64,000 nt of DNA from Notolepis coatsorum (taxonomy: Eukaryota; Chordata; Actinopteri; Aulopiformes; Paralepididae). A model generated the notes under the pieces. The model had not been told where the DNA came from and searched no databases. It saw only the letters and a program-made list of their open reading frames with translations. The stretch covers positions 208,501 to 272,500 of the forward strand of contig OZ020591.1 of assembly GCA_963971535.1 (NCBI GenBank), in the 5' to 3' direction. The first letter of the stretch is position 1. Every line of letters begins with the position of its first letter. Of this stretch, positions 22,783 through 35,059 are shown in pieces. The translations under genes were made by a program, and so were the position numbers.

Positions 22783-22972
22783 TTAGCATTTAGCTCCACC
22801 TAAATCCAATACAACCAACAGTTTACCAGATTAACAGAAAACATTCACTACTTTCCAGAATATCAAACGTGGGTCTAACAGATGCCACGTCGATACTAAT
22901 TGAGTTATGTCTCATTTCATGCCCCATATCTAACAGATTAATGTATTGGATTTAGGCGGAGCTAAATGCTAA
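22783..22972. repeat. Inverted repeat with 30-bp arms
   Basis: 22783-22812 and 22943-22972 pair with one mismatch (TTAGCATTTAGCTCC.CCTA... ) across a 130-nt spacer. Possibly a small MITE. Confidence 0.85.
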
Positions 22973-23841
22973 TCTTGAAGAGTTTATCGCCGGCCACTAC
23001 AATCTGACCGGATATGCCGTGCTCCTATTCAGCATTGCCAAGCGGCCATTTTAGTTTTAACGTTACCGTTTCACTCCGCCTCCAGTCAAGACGTTCGTTC
23101 AACTAATTCATGTGAGATTGTTTACATTATTATTAGTTAGTGTGTATTTACTTTATCCTTATATACATATATATATCTTTATATATCTTTATATATATGC
23201 GTTATGTTAGTGACAACATGCATGTATGTAAAACTTTGTTAGCTTATTTCGCTGTATTGTCTGTTTCAGGGTGTCGTCATCCTTGTCAATTAAATACTAA
23301 AACTGACACTGAGGAGTGTGTTTCTTCAAATGTGGCTGAGGGCTCCACTGTTAGTTAGCCACATTAACATTTAACATTAGCATCCATGGCTTCAATGTCA
23401 ATGAAAATAATGCTACCAGAGAAGTGTACCTGCCTGCAGTGTTATAGAGAGTGGGTACAGTTTCTCCAGGAGGGAGAACATTATTATAACACAGAGATGA
23501 AAAATTATGATTTTCTTATAATTTTTTACTGGTCACATTTTTTGGGAAGTTTGGCTTCCATGAATATTCGCCACTGTCAACAAGGTATCTAAACTTAGAG
23601 AGAATATGGACAGTACTGTCAATTCTAACTCTGATGTGCTTATAAAAAAGCACATCATGAATGATAAAATGTGCACTTTTGAATTCTTTTTTGAAGGTGT
23701 ATGCTGGAATGGTTGAAATGTTGTTGAGTTGGTATATAGCTGGGCCTGCTGGTACTGCCCTCCTTGACAGCAAGTTGTTAAGAATATAATGCGGCATATG
23801 TTTCTAAACCAATCTGTCATATTTTTTATAGATGTTTGATT

Positions 23842-24015
23842 AGTGGCGTTTGTCCAAAATTGTGGAAGGAGGAAAAGATCATCCCACTACCTAAAGACAC
23901 AAAAGCAAATTTCTGTGGTCCCAATAGCAGGCCAATCAGCATTCGGCCAGTACTGAGCAAACTGTTGGAAAAAATAGTGTATGAGCAAATACAAGTCTAT
24001 TTATCTGCTAATTGA
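23842..24015 (+). pseudogene. LINE reverse transcriptase fragment
   Basis: A short plus-strand frame reads LWKEEKIIPLPKD, then SRPISIRPVLSKLLEKIVYE, the fingers region of L2/Rex-like reverse transcriptases, then stops. It ends before the palm, so it is non-functional. Confidence 0.75.
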
Positions 24016-24461
24016 TGATATTTCATTAATATTTCACTGAAGGATTACAGATCCTTACATCTAAGCTCCTCTGGTCAAATCATGATCATCGTCTCACTCC
24101 TCTGGAATGTGGCTGTGGCTCTAGTAACCAAGCTACAAATAGATCTTGACCATTAGGTACAGACTCTCCAATTTCTCTAAGATAATTCTACAAACATACA
24201 TTTAGACTGGCCCCATAGATTGCTTCATTGGTATATCATATTTAATTAATATCTTACACAGAACTACAGAAGCATGCAATATATTTGTCTTATTCTCCCC
24301 AATTAAAAAGATACCCTCTGTCCAACAAAATTCCCAAACCATGCACTCAGGACTAGAATACATTTGACCTGATAACCTGTGTGACCTAACGACCGGTGCA
24401 TGCATGGCGCCTCCGGCCCCAGGCCATTGAGGAGGAGCAAACATGAACATAATATCATATT

Positions 24462-25785
24462 CAGGGCGTATCTAGACCCAGCACTTCAGTGGGGCACAGA
24501 AGGGCACCAAAAACTATGAAGCGGGAGCGCGTAGCGAGACGCGAGAAAAATTTGGCCGATTTTGGCCGGTTTGTGGGCGAAAATGGGTGGATTTTGTAAC
24601 TATTTTTTTTAAACTTTATTTCGGTTTTAGGGTTAGGTTAGGGTTATGTTATTTAATTATTTGGGGGAGCCAGCCCCCCAAACTCCTGAAATGCATAGAA
24701 ATCTATGAAATAAATAAAACAATCTGACATTTATATTAAAAAGAGCTAGCCCCCCAAACCCCTAAAATACATAGAAATCTATGCATTTTGGAACAGTTAC
24801 TATATAGTCAAGAAAGCATTTAGTCATACTTAAAGTTTAAAGTGCTTTACTTGCATTGAACATTGCATTGAACATTGAACATTGAGGAGACATCATTAGA
24901 AAGCACAATGTATGTTTCCATAGTTACGCAGATTACACACAATTGTACATCTCCGCTGAACCAAATGATCACACAGCTATAAACTCCATTTCCGCCTGTC
25001 TCTTAGCAATAAACAAATGGATGACGAACAACTTCCTAAAATTAAATGAGGGCAAAACTGAAATCCTACTAGTCGGTCCTATAACAAAAAGAGAAATGTT
25101 ACAGAGCAATATGGGGCAACTTACTCCTTGGATCAAACCCAAAGTTACAAGTAAATAACCTACACTGGCTTCCGGTAACATTTAGAATTGATTTCAAGGT
25201 CCTCCTCCTTATATACAAAGTATAAACATTGCAATCATCTACTATTGAAGGTTCCAAGCCACAGTCTAAAGAAAATCGGGGATGCAGCCTTTGCTAACTA
25301 TGCACCAAAGTTATGGAACACACTACCTATGGACATTAGGGAAGCTAGATCTCTTAATATTTTCAGAAATAAGCTAAAAACGTACCTCTTCACCATAGCC
25401 TTCTAATACACCCCGCTGTTGATTGTACTGTAGCACTATTTTACTCTGGCCATTCTATTGCATAATTTTACTATCTATTCTACTATTCTATTATTGCACT
25501 GTATTATTGGTGTGCAAACCAGTCAACTTACAAAAAAGAGCCTGTTGGAGGATTTCAACAAGATAAATGCGACAACATTGCAAAATATTTCACTATAATA
25601 TTTCAAAGTGAAGTAAAAAATATTATAATAATTATTTGATCATGTTAAATGATCATTTGATCATGTTAAAAAAGGGGAAATAAAAAACATTTGTAAAAAA
25701 GAAAAAAAAAAAAAAAAAATGTAATCAGTGGGGCACAGATGATCATCAGTAGGGCACGTGCCCTACTGATAGTGGTCTAAATACG
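24462..25785. mobile_element. hAT-like non-autonomous element (ends only)
   Basis: Left end CAGGGCGTATCTAGACC and, on the opposite strand, right end GGCGTATTTAGACC are similar, and both lead into GTGGGGCAC-type blocks. No clean target duplication was found. An interstitial telomere-like GGGTTAGGTTAGGGTTA lies at about 24630. L2 fragments occupy the interior. Confidence 0.4.
24900..25405 (+). pseudogene. L2-clade LINE fragment, internally deleted
   Basis: Frame one has YISAEPNDHTAINSISACL and INKWMTNNFLKLNEGKTEIL (RT motif D region); frame two has FANYAPKLWNTLPMDIREAR and KLKTYLFTIAF (C-terminus). The middle is missing. Both blocks are standard in fish L2 elements. Confidence 0.85.
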
Positions 25786-25879
25786 CCGATGGCCCCAGAC
25801 CATTCTAAGACCAAGCCTGTCGGATCATCAGTCATCAAACCAGTCGGTCATCCTCTCTGAAAATGGAATTCCCAAATGT

Positions 25880-26225
25880 ATATAACCTTGTTTGTTTCTG
25901 TTGATGAAGACCTTAGTCTGCGGTGGTGCGCTCGTGCTCCACTCTGGGCTCTGGTCAAGGACTGTATTGCTTCTCGTGTGCTACAACAAGTAAACCAACA
26001 AATTCACTACCGCCTTAAGAACCACAGTAAACAAATCATTCTCCTCCTCTGCTCCTCGACTCTGGAATCATCTCATTACACATCGAAGAAGCCGCATCCA
26101 TAGAAACATTTAAGTCCCACCTCAAAACCCACCTGTTCAACCTTGCATACCCTCACTCCTGACCCTCCAACCCCTGCATCACTTACATTTTCACTTTTGT
26201 ACACATCTATATTTTAGTATTATTA
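25880..26225 (+). pseudogene. L2-like LINE 3' end fragment
   Basis: Contains frame-shifted remnants of the C-terminal 'APRLWN...ESFKSHLKTHLFNLAYP' type block (e.g. AGTCCCACCTCAAAACCCAC at 26113-26132) followed by AT-rich tail sequence that runs into an (ATA)n tract. Confidence 0.65.
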
Positions 26226-26279
26226 TTTATTTAAATTTTCTCTCTGTTTTGTCTCTAATGCTGTCTCCTTTTCTCTGTA

Positions 26280-26404
<125 letters not shown>

Positions 26405-26427
26405 CAGGACCTCTTTAGAGACGTCTT

Positions 26428-26843
26428 TATTATTATTATTATTTTTTTTATTACATGCATTGTCTTTTTCCCAGGGTTGCCGATGCGATTGAGCTCTGCG
26501 CTTAACCCATCCCGTTGTCCTTCCCCCCAAGGGCAGCCGGGAGCAGACAGGGCGGCGGCGAGGTACCGTGCCCGGGGACCAATCCAAGTGCTCCTGCCCG
26601 TCTTCATCAAGGACGCGACAGCGTCAGCGATCTGTTGTGCATGTTTTTCCATTGGGTTTATCTTATCGGGGGGAAACCCTTGCGAGCACGGGGAGAACAT
26701 GCAAACTCCACACAGAAAGGCCTGGGCTGGGAGATACCCCACCTGGGTACCTGGCAACGCGTAAACCTGGTCCCCAAGCAGGAATCGAACCCTGGACCTT
26801 CTTGCTGTGAGGCGACTGTTAACCACTAGACCACAGTGCCGCC
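26428..26843 (-). repeat. tRNA-derived SINE (DANA-like)
   Basis: On the minus strand it begins GGCGGCACTGTGGTCTAGTG, with an A-box-like TGGTCTAGTGG and a B-box GGTTCGATTCC. It continues with GTGTGGAGTTTGCATGTTCT, a phrase shared by DANA-type fish SINEs, and ends in an ATT-rich tail. Such elements use an internal RNA polymerase III promoter and depend on a LINE for movement. Confidence 0.8.
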
Positions 26844-26844
26844 T

Positions 26845-27662
26845 GGAACTCTCTGGGTACTGTGAACTGTGTATGGTGTACTGGGTACTGTGAACTGCGG
26901 GGTACTGGGAACTGTGTATGATGTACTGGGTACTGTGTGGGTCTGCGTAATGTGTTTAGCAGGTATTGGGGTGGGGCTAGCAGTTAGCGTAGCATCGCCC
27001 CCGGTGGTTAGGTAGCCACCGGTAGCGTCGCGTAGCTAGCTGCTGGCATAGCATTGTGTGGGGTGGGATTTTCTATCTCTGTTGGGGAGGGCATCTCTCT
27101 GTCGGTCTGGGAACAGGAGGGCGCGAGCAACCTGGAATCAATGGGATTTGGTGGTTGTCGTCTCTTGGGGCCTGACAGAGAGGGGAGCAGCCGGTAACCA
27201 ACAGAGCAGTGAGCGTGGCGTCGTAACCGGTGCTACTGTAGGTATAGCCACCGGAAGCGTATAGCTGCTGGCAATAGCATTGCTGTTGGGGGGGTTAATT
27301 TTGTTGACTGTGGGTGGTTTTGGTTCGGGCGAGGGACTTTGTTGTGGGGGGGTAATGTAGTGACCCTGGGATTTGGGTGGTTGGTCAGTCGAGCTGCCAC
27401 TCTGCACTCTACCAACATTGGGCTGGCAGGCGACGCTATTGGTCGCACAGGCCCCAGATTGGTAGAGGGGAGGGGGCAGGCGCTGACCTGGGAAGGCTAT
27501 AAGAGGGTGTGGCACCCAGGGTGCACTCTCTTGGGGCATGGGAAGTTGTAGACATGGTCACTTATACTGTATGAGAACTGTTGGAATAAACAAGTGAACT
27601 GAGAACTATCAATCTGCCTCGAGAGTCGTGAATAACGTGGTGCTCAAATATCAACGTTACTT
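26845..27662 (+). repeat. LTR-like block with internal repeats
   Basis: Contains ~20-bp GGTACTGTGAACTGTGTAT repeats (26855-26940), a diverged direct duplication (27009-27080 versus 27239-27310), a TATA-like CTATAAGAGG near 27498 and AATAAA near 27583, ending ...CGTTACTTACA. The order TATA, AATAAA, CA end suggests a solo LTR, but the left border and target duplication are not identified. Confidence 0.4.
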
Positions 27663-27785
27663 ACAGTATTATAGGACAAGTGCATGACAGTAAGGTTAGT
27701 TAGGGTTAGATAAAAAAAAAAGGGGGACACATCAGATTTCTGCAGGGGCAAATGCCCCTGGTGCCCCAGTGGTAAAATTGCCTCT

Positions 27786-27845
27786 GCCTGTATGTCATAA
27801 ATGTCCTGATGAATTGAAAATGTCCCTGTTTACATCAGGGTCCTC
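27786..27845 (+). repeat. LINE-D 3' UTR fragment
   Basis: Matches the AATGTCCTGATGAATTGAAAAT and TTTACATCAGGGTC segments of the LINE-D 3' UTR at 29.3 kb (reverse complement). Confidence 0.55.
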
Positions 27846-27884
27846 AAGCAGTTGTTTGTATTGAGCGGCACTGGATCTACTAAC

Positions 27885-27968
<84 letters not shown>
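27885..27968. repeat. (GA)n microsatellite
   Basis: About 40 GA repeats just upstream of the cfap36 promoter. Confidence 0.97.
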
Positions 27969-27969
<1 letters not shown>

Positions 27970-27984
27970 GAGAACAGCAGAGGA

Positions 27985-28010
27985 CTGACGTAATGGTTAC
28001 CATAGCGACC
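27985..28010 (+). promoter_or_regulatory. X-box (RFX site) and CRE-like site of cfap36
   Basis: GTTACCATAGCGAC at 27996-28009 fits the RFX X-box pattern (two inverted half-sites around a 2-bp gap), and TGACGTAA at 27986-27993 resembles a CRE. RFX factors drive many ciliary genes, and the site lies about 225 bp before the cfap36 start codon. Confidence 0.65.
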
Positions 28011-28217
28011 GATTAGGCGTCAACGCTGTCGACAGCAAATTCATGAGTGCGCATTTCTGCCCTGAGATTTTCTAAGCAACTATCAGGCACGAGAAAAATC
28101 AATACGACCATGGAATAGTTTAAGTCATTGGATCTAACCAAATGTCTATTTCTGCATTTGCATATATTAGAGGTGGAGGCGCTGGTCTGAACACCGCAGT
28201 GTGGGTGTTGTTATTAA

Positions 28218-28346
<129 letters not shown>

Positions 28347-28737
28347 TAAAAAAATTATGTTTTTCCGGACGTTTGGTGGAAAGTTTGACCTTTTGTTCTG
28401 GAACGTGCGTGTGTGTTGCTACTAGCATGGTGGCTAAACGTTAACGTCAGCCAACTTGTGACTGCGGTTATTTTCTGTTTACGTTGTTCTGAGCGTACGT
28501 TAGCTAACGTTAGCTTCGTTGCCTATCATCCTATCTATGCGACCTTGAACACAATTTCTCGTACTATGAATCATGAAGCAGTCCGTTTTTGGTACTCTAG
28601 TCTACGCACTAACGGTGTACGAGTTAAAGTTGATTCTACATAATCGAGTGCACGTAATCCGACATTGTCTTAAAAAGGGTAATACCGCAATAATTAATGG
28701 GCTAAGCTTCTAAAACCAAGAGAGCCAGCCAAGACAA

Positions 28738-28950
28738 CCTAGATCCACAAAGAATGTATTGTACGGAGCAAGTTGCACCCTTACATACAATTCATTATGA
28801 ATTGAAAATGGGGGACCCTGATGTAAACAAGACGAAAGTCTTTCTCTGGTCTGCATCCCCATAATAACAATTGTGTGTATTGAGCCGTACTGTATTGTAC
28901 CCATTATGCAATCTGTTAATAAGATTTGCATTCAATCAATCAATCAATCT
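28738..28950 (+). repeat. LINE-D 3' end with (CAAT)n tail
   Basis: UTR-like sequence (TGAAAATGGGGGACCCTGAT, CAATTGTGTGTATTGAGCCG) followed by AATAAGATTTGCATTCAATC and a CAAT tail. Plus orientation. Confidence 0.8.
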
Positions 28951-28956
28951 GCACGG

Positions 28957-29150
28957 TGATTGATTGAATGAGAATTGTATTAACAGATTGCAGAATGGGT
29001 ACAATACAGTACGGCTCAATACACACAATTGTTAAGGGGATGCAGACCAGAGAAAGACTTTCGTCTTGTTTACATCAGGGTCCCCCATTTTCAATTCATA
29101 ATGAATTGTAAGTAAGGGTGCAACTTGCTCCGTGCAATCCATTATTTGTG
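28957..29150 (-). repeat. LINE-D 3' end, inverted neighbour
   Basis: Reverse complement of the preceding copy; its tail (TGATTGATTG) meets the other tail near 28950, so the two are tail to tail. Confidence 0.8.
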
Positions 29151-29940
29151 GATTGATTGATTGATTGATTGATTGAAAACTTTATTAACAGATTGCAGAA
29201 TGGGTACAATACAGTACAGCTCAATACACACAATTGTTAAGGGGATGCAGACCAGAGAAAGACTTTCGTCTTGTTTCCACCAGGGTCCCCCATTTTCAAT
29301 TCATCAGGACATATATGACATACATGACATACAGATAGTCAGTACTGCTACATCTATACATTTATGACATACCAGATTTGCAAATACAGTACTGTTTGTG
29401 ATACAGAAGGAGTCAAGAAAAGGGAGTATATACATTTGACGTAGAAACTGTACATTGGAGGAGGTTGGGTGGGGGGGGCTGGGTACACTGGGATATTGAC
29501 AACCATACTGGGTAATTTACATTGGAGGTGGTTGGGGGGGGGGGGGGGGGCACACTGTATAAACAAGCAAAACTGTCCATTGAGGGGGGGGAGACTCTGT
29601 ACAAACAAACAAAATTGTACATTGGACTATTGACAAAACCATACTAGGTAAATGACTGTACATTGGAGGGGGTTGGGTTAGGATATTTACAGGGGCCAGT
29701 GTTGAATTGCAGTCTCCCGTAGGTGTCTCTTGAGAGAGGTTTTGAAAGTGGGTAGTGATCCACATTCCTTTACAGCTTTGGGTAGGGCGTTCCACATTGA
29801 TGTGGCATAATTGCGACACGTGTTTAGTCCCTTATTTGAGCCGAATCTGGGTTTAACATGATTTGTGGAGCTAGCCCAAATTGGGAGGTCTCCAGTTTCT
29901 AGCTGTTGGAGAGAGTTGTCAATTTTCACAAATATTGATT
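29151..29940 (-). pseudogene. LINE-D copy, C-terminus and 3' UTR
   Basis: Begins with a (TTGATTGA)n tail, then the 3' UTR with G-rich CTGTACATTGGAGG repeats, then a minus-strand frame (29687-29929) with STNHVKPRFGSNKGLNTCRN and YATSMWNALPKAVKEC, the conserved C-terminus of this family. It is 5'-truncated near 29940. Confidence 0.88.
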
Positions 29941-30084
29941 AAACTGGGCCTAGTACTGTCGGATATCATAGGAATAACATAGGCCTATCAATCGTTTCCA
30001 TAATGGATCGAAAGACAGCCCAGCCTAGCCAGCACTATATTAGCCAGCTTGGTGCACTTTATTCATTTGTGCATTTTCTTTCAG

Positions 30085-30149
30085 TCTTTGATGATGAAGA
30101 TGAAAATAAATTGACATACACAGAAATCCATCAGCAGTACAAGAAGCTG
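30085..30149 (+). CDS. cfap36: cfap36 coding exon 2
   Basis: Acceptor TTTTCTTTCAG/TCTTTG and donor CTG/GTAAGT. It completes codon 36 (Val) and encodes FDDEDENKLTYTEIHQQYKK plus L, a block strongly conserved in CFAP36 within the BART-like helical domain. It ends in phase 0, matching exon 3. Confidence 0.95.
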
Positions 30150-30543
30150 GTAAGTACAGTCCACTGTCCTCAACTCTTTGATCACGCTCCATTAAAGCAA
30201 ACTACATAAAAAGACATGTGGACACACACACACACACACACAGAGACACACACACACAGATAGCACAACCAACTCGAGGACCTCGTCTTTCTGTTGTCCC
30301 ATAGTTCCGTCCATTGCTTCGTCATTGTTTGCCGTATAAGGGATACATGCTCAACGAAGAAACCCAATCCCATTGCAATTTGCCAAAAGAAGGTCTTAAC
30401 ATGCCTATACATAATTATACTCTGGACCTACATACTACGAATGTATTGCATAATGGCCCCCCATAACAGTGTGGCCAACTTCAACAGACCAACATGCCAC
30501 AGTGTGGGCTGATATACTAAGCTGCTTTCCTGTGCTTGTTTAG

Positions 30544-30645
30544 GTGGAGAAGCTGCTGGAGAGTTACATGCAGGAGGTTGGCATTGATGAGCAGCAGTTC
30601 CTGGATGCCTGCACCTCTCCATTTGCCAAGTCCAAAGCGCTGCAG
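30544..30645 (+). CDS. cfap36: cfap36 coding exon 3
   Basis: Acceptor TGTTTAG/GTGGAG and donor CTGCAG/GTACTG; 34 codons, phase 0 at both ends. The peptide VEKLLESYMQEVGIDEQQFL, then DACTSPFAKSKALQ, is the next conserved CFAP36 block (helices of the BART-like domain). It is followed by an unusually long intron of about 29 kb full of transposons; the next exon is at 59727. Confidence 0.95.
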
Positions 30646-31494
30646 GTACTGTGAGCCGCTCTATCCTGCAACCCTCCCAGGAGCCCTTTTTTTTTTTTTT
30701 TTTTTTTTTTTAAACTTAAAGCCCAAATATTTACTTGTTTTGACTGTAGGGTGATTTGTAGATGGCATTACTAAGGTAAACAAATACAATTATAAAACTC
30801 AGATATATCTATTGCCTAGCGTTCATTGTTGTATCAAGAGCTCAATCAATCAGAATGAAAATAATGTCTCCATTCCTATTTTTTTGTTTTGATGGTTGGG
30901 CTCCCCTTGTGTCTATGTGTGGATCATGGATTGGGCCCTTACACGAAAACATCTATCTTGTATTGTTGCTGGCTTGTGATGATTCTTGCTTTGTCGACTC
31001 TGAACGTATTAGACTGTCAGCGCTGTCAACAAACTGAACACCGGCAAGAACTTGATATGCTAATGCTGACGGGACGTAAATAAAACTGACAGTTACTGTA
31101 GCTGTACCTACCCGCAGTTATCTGGATTGGCGGCTGCAGGGCATATTTATACAGATCACAGACATCACTTCTCAGTTTTCTACTTGTGCTCACTCTTATC
31201 AGAAATGCAAAGCGTCTCTCTTGGTCTGAACTCTACTGTTGTCCACTGCCCTGTCCAAATCAAGGATGTGACATGTCCTTACCAATCAGCAAGAAATAGC
31301 CTACAACCTTTCAGACATAATTTGGACAGATCTCTCTTTCTTCACCTCCACCCATATGCTTATCTCTATTTAGTTTATCTTTTGTTTTTTGGAGTAGGCC
31401 TAATTGAAGTTACAATTGTGTGGTACTGCTTTGCTTCTAAACTGTAATTCAGACACTAAACATAGCCAATGAACTAGCAGTACTTGGTAAATGG

Positions 31495-31735
31495 TGCATA
31501 TAGCGCTTTTATCCAAAGCACTTTTACAATTTGTTCCTCACATTCACCCATTCACTCACACATTCACACACCGATGGTGGAGGCAACCATAGAAGGTGCC
31601 AACCTGGTCATCGGGAGCAATTAGGGGTTAAGTGTCTTGCTCAAGGACACTTCGACACGTTGCCCGGGAGGAGCGGGAATCGAACTGGGAACCTTCCTGA
31701 GCCACTGTCTGTTGCCGGTGGTAGCGTAAGGATGA
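31495..31735 (+). repeat. Fish interspersed repeat (SINE-like)
   Basis: Contains the order AGCGCTTTTATCCAAAGCAC, CACCCATTCACTCACACATT, GGTGCCAACCTGGTCATCGG, GTCTTGCTCAAGGACACTTC and GGGAATCGAAC, a phrase set seen dispersed in many fish genomes. The last block resembles a tRNA B-box in reverse. Confidence 0.6.
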
Positions 31736-32192
31736 CATAAGCCTGTGTTAGGTTAAATCTGGGGGGAGTAAGAAAATAAGTGTTCATTGTCCCCTTCCTC
31801 AGTTGCTATTGTCAGTGTGCCCTAGAGCAAGGCACTTGAAACCCCATCTGTTTCCGTGCAGCTGCTTTAGTGGTCAGTGTGAATGAAATTGTGCTGGGCA
31901 GGCCCCAAGTGCGAGCGTGTTTATGTGTAAACCCCGCGTCACCGTTTATTTACACCCCCCCCCCCCCCCCCCAGTCGCCAAGAATGTGTTATTAGAAAAT
32001 TCACCTGATTAAATAACGGTTAACCTACCCGTTCAGGTGTACTATCTCACATGAGACGTTTTGAGTTTTGAGATGTGAACATTCTACATGGAAATACCAG
32101 AGGCATAGCATTTGCAGGTATTATATCTAGCAGTGGCTCATACGGAATCAAGCATTTCATCGTAAAGTATGTGTATTTTATTGTGATATTTC

Positions 32193-32565
32193 TAGGGCTG
32201 ACCCCTATTAGTCGATTAGTCGACTAATCGGTCGAAAGGAGCCGTAGTCGACTGCCAACCTCTTAGTCAAAAAATAAATAAATAAAAGAAAAGAAATTTA
32301 TATTTTTTATCATTCTTTCCAAAAGAAAAGAGGCCTAGAAGCGTGGCTAGCGCTAATGGCATGCATACCAGAGGCTAACTGCCTACAAAAACAGGCACAG
32401 AGGCACTGAAAGAGGATTTCACCCATCTAATGAACACACTAGACTAGACAAATATCAAGATGTATCCATCAGTGGACCAATTGCATGCTTTTGCAGAGGA
32501 CAAGAAGCCTTCAGTCGACTCCTTCAGACATTAAGCACCCCCCACAGCCCAAATGGAATGATAAA

Positions 32566-32634
<69 letters not shown>

Positions 32635-32721
32635 TTTTAAGTCGACAAATTAAGTCTAAGTAACGGCAAATTTTGGCCAATCATAGTCGACCATCCAAAT
32701 CCTTAGTCGGAGACAGCCCTA
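32193..32721. mobile_element. hAT MITE family F1, copy 1
   Basis: Ends TAGGGCTGACCCC / TAGGGCTGTCTCC with a perfect 8-bp target duplication GATATTTC (32185-32192, 32722-32729). Subterminal TAGTCGACTA motifs repeat at both ends; an (AT)n tract (32573-32630) lies inside. Confidence 0.92.
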
Positions 32722-32944
32722 GATATTTCATATACAAACTTGAACTTGTTGATCGTCTATTGGTTCGATCCCAGAGGCCGTCAGGAAGGTGCATTTCAGG
32801 AGTGAGCTGGTGACAGGGGGGTTGGTTGGTATTAATGTGTATGGTGCCCAGCATCACTGCCAAAGGCCTCGAGCAAGGCTCTGATCCCCGCCAGGTCTGT
32901 GGCCCTACGCTCTGACATGCATACTGTAAAGGTCGCTGTGTGCG

Positions 32945-34442
32945 TGTGTGTGTGTGTGGTGGGGTAAAATATCGATACGTAGTAGTATCGTGATACTTTG
33001 TGTGGCGATACTGTATCGATATTTTATAATTTATTTATAAAAAATAATTATTTTGTAAGGAAGTTGCATTGTTCATTTCAATACCTGTAATAGTACAGTA
33101 GTTCACACACATGCACACGTGTGTATTCAGTTAAGTTGGAATATGACTGTAATACAAACAGTTCAGTTTGTCAGGTACATGCAACACAGATTGAGAAAAT
33201 CCCATTTGCTGCAATCAGTGTTTCCCTTATGCATTCACCGCTGCTGAATTAGGACCGCCACTGCTATGAATTAGACTATTACAAAATATATATAAGATTT
33301 TTTTTTTTTTATAAATATATTTTTTATCATTTCATTTGGGCTGTGGGGGGTGCTTAATGTAAAAGACTGACCTGCGGAAAAGGCTGCAGGGAGACCATCT
33401 GGCCGCTTGTATGCGTCTCAGCATCAATGGACCCCCTACCAGTGAATTCACTACCAAAGAGCCCTGGAGCTTTTCTTTCAAAAGCCCAGGAAAATGAAAT
33501 GCTCTAAGGCAGAATGTAGCCTATGCCACTGAGACTTCTTAGGTGTAAAGTGCTGTTGTAGTGTTATGATGTTAGACAGTTAGTATGTTAGTATTTATAT
33601 TATCTATTAAATCATCTATGTTCAATACAAATAGTGTACAAGTGTTGAAGCATGTCATTAATCTTGACTTTGATTACAACTACACTGCAAAAATGTATCT
33701 TATCAAGTGAACATATCTTGTATAGTACAATAAGTCTATATTGAGTAGAATTATCTTGAATTATCTTATCCCACTGCCAGATAATTTAGCTTTTTTTCTT
33801 CTGATTTTGGTCAATTTAATCTTGTTTTAAGAACACAAGATTAACATTTTCTTAGAAACAAGATTAAATTGACAAATCAAGAAAAAAAGAAGCAAAATTA
33901 TCTGTGGAATAAGATAATTCAAGATAATTCTACTCAATATTGGACTTATTGTACCAAATACAAGATATTTTCACTTGATAAGATTTCTTTTTTTGCAATG
34001 TACAAATCTGCAGCTACCTGGGCCTCCAGAGCACTTCTAGTGTCAGCGGACACACCAAAAACATCCTAGTAAATTCACACGCACATGACTCCATGAACAT
34101 GAACATGAATAACCTTGAACAATTCTAAGGTAGTAATATGGATTCCGGCGGCACGTGCGCACGCACAAATATGGATTCCGGCAGAGTGCGCGCAGCACAG
34201 CACTGCTGTTTTTTTTTCAGGGGAAACACTGGCTGCAATACAACTGATTGAAGTGAGATGAACAGACTGAAAACTTTATTTTATTAGATAAAACATGTTG
34301 ACAAAGTTTTACTTTTTAACTTTTTTTGCAGTTGAAAAATCGAAATATATCGCAATATTAATATCACAATACTCAGCATATCGCAATATATTTTGAATCG
34401 CAATACTATCATATCGTGAGGCCTCTGGTGATTCCCACCCCT
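32945..34442. mobile_element. hAT-like element remnant with transposase traces
   Basis: Right end (opposite strand) TAGGGGTGGGAATCACCAGA leads into ATATCGATA-type subterminal repeats mirrored at the left (GGTGGGGTAAAATATCGATA, 32950-32969). A plus-strand trace at 33366-33480 reads RKRLQGDHLAACMRLSINGP, like the C-terminus of hAT transposases, then decays. A TA-flanked MITE sits inside. Left border uncertain. Confidence 0.55.
33683..34000. mobile_element. TA-flanked foldback MITE, 318 bp
   Basis: Ends CACTGCAAAAA / CATTGCAAAAA, long inverted arms of about 130 bp (TCTTATCAAGTGAA, TTGAGTAGAATTATCTTGAA), flanked by TA at 33681-33682 and 34001-34002. Consistent with a mariner-like MITE; superfamily is inference. 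Confidence 0.8.
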
Positions 34443-34707
34443 AGTATCTAGGAGGGATATGTGAATAGACACAAGGATCCTCCAGCAGCTCAGCTGTGGT
34501 GGTGGTGGGGTTTTTGTTGTGGGTGGAGAAGAAGAAGGCGGTGATGCTATTATGCTATAACTATCACTTTTCACACCTTGCCCATTCCTCCATCCTCTGT
34601 CCCAAAGGGCTTTAGGCTGAGTTTGATTCTAGAGGGAGGTTTCCAAATGACGCTGAGTGAAAGAGGGAAGGGGAGGAGCATTGTGCTGCATTATGGCATG
34701 CTACTGA

Positions 34708-34767
34708 AATCTTCTCTTCTCTTGGCCTCTTCTCTTCTCTTGGCCTCTTCTCTTCTTTTGACCTCTT
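34708..34767. repeat. ~21-bp tandem repeats
   Basis: Three copies of CTTCTCTTCTCTTGGCCTCT-like units. Confidence 0.8.
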
Positions 34768-35059
34768 GGGTTGGTAGGCGAAGGAGAGGAATGGAAAACG
34801 AGATGAGTTACTGGGGAGAGAAGAAGAGGATTCAAGCCTCACTTCTTGTCAGGCAGGCAGGCAGGCAGACAAGGCAGGGAGTTGTTTCTTTGTTGTGGTG
34901 TTGGTGTCATGTCCCTCAGGACTTACAGTAGCTAGCTCTCTGTGCCAGAAAAAGCTCTGCTGTGATTAGGTTACTCAGAGAGACAGGATATAGGACTAGA
35001 CAGAGAGAGAGGGGGGTGGGGGAGAGGTGAGCGGTGTGAGGGAGGCAGCTAGTGGCATA

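Noticed and set aside
27138-27539. 133-aa minus-strand frame
   Set aside because: Proline-rich low complexity within the LTR-like block; no motif.
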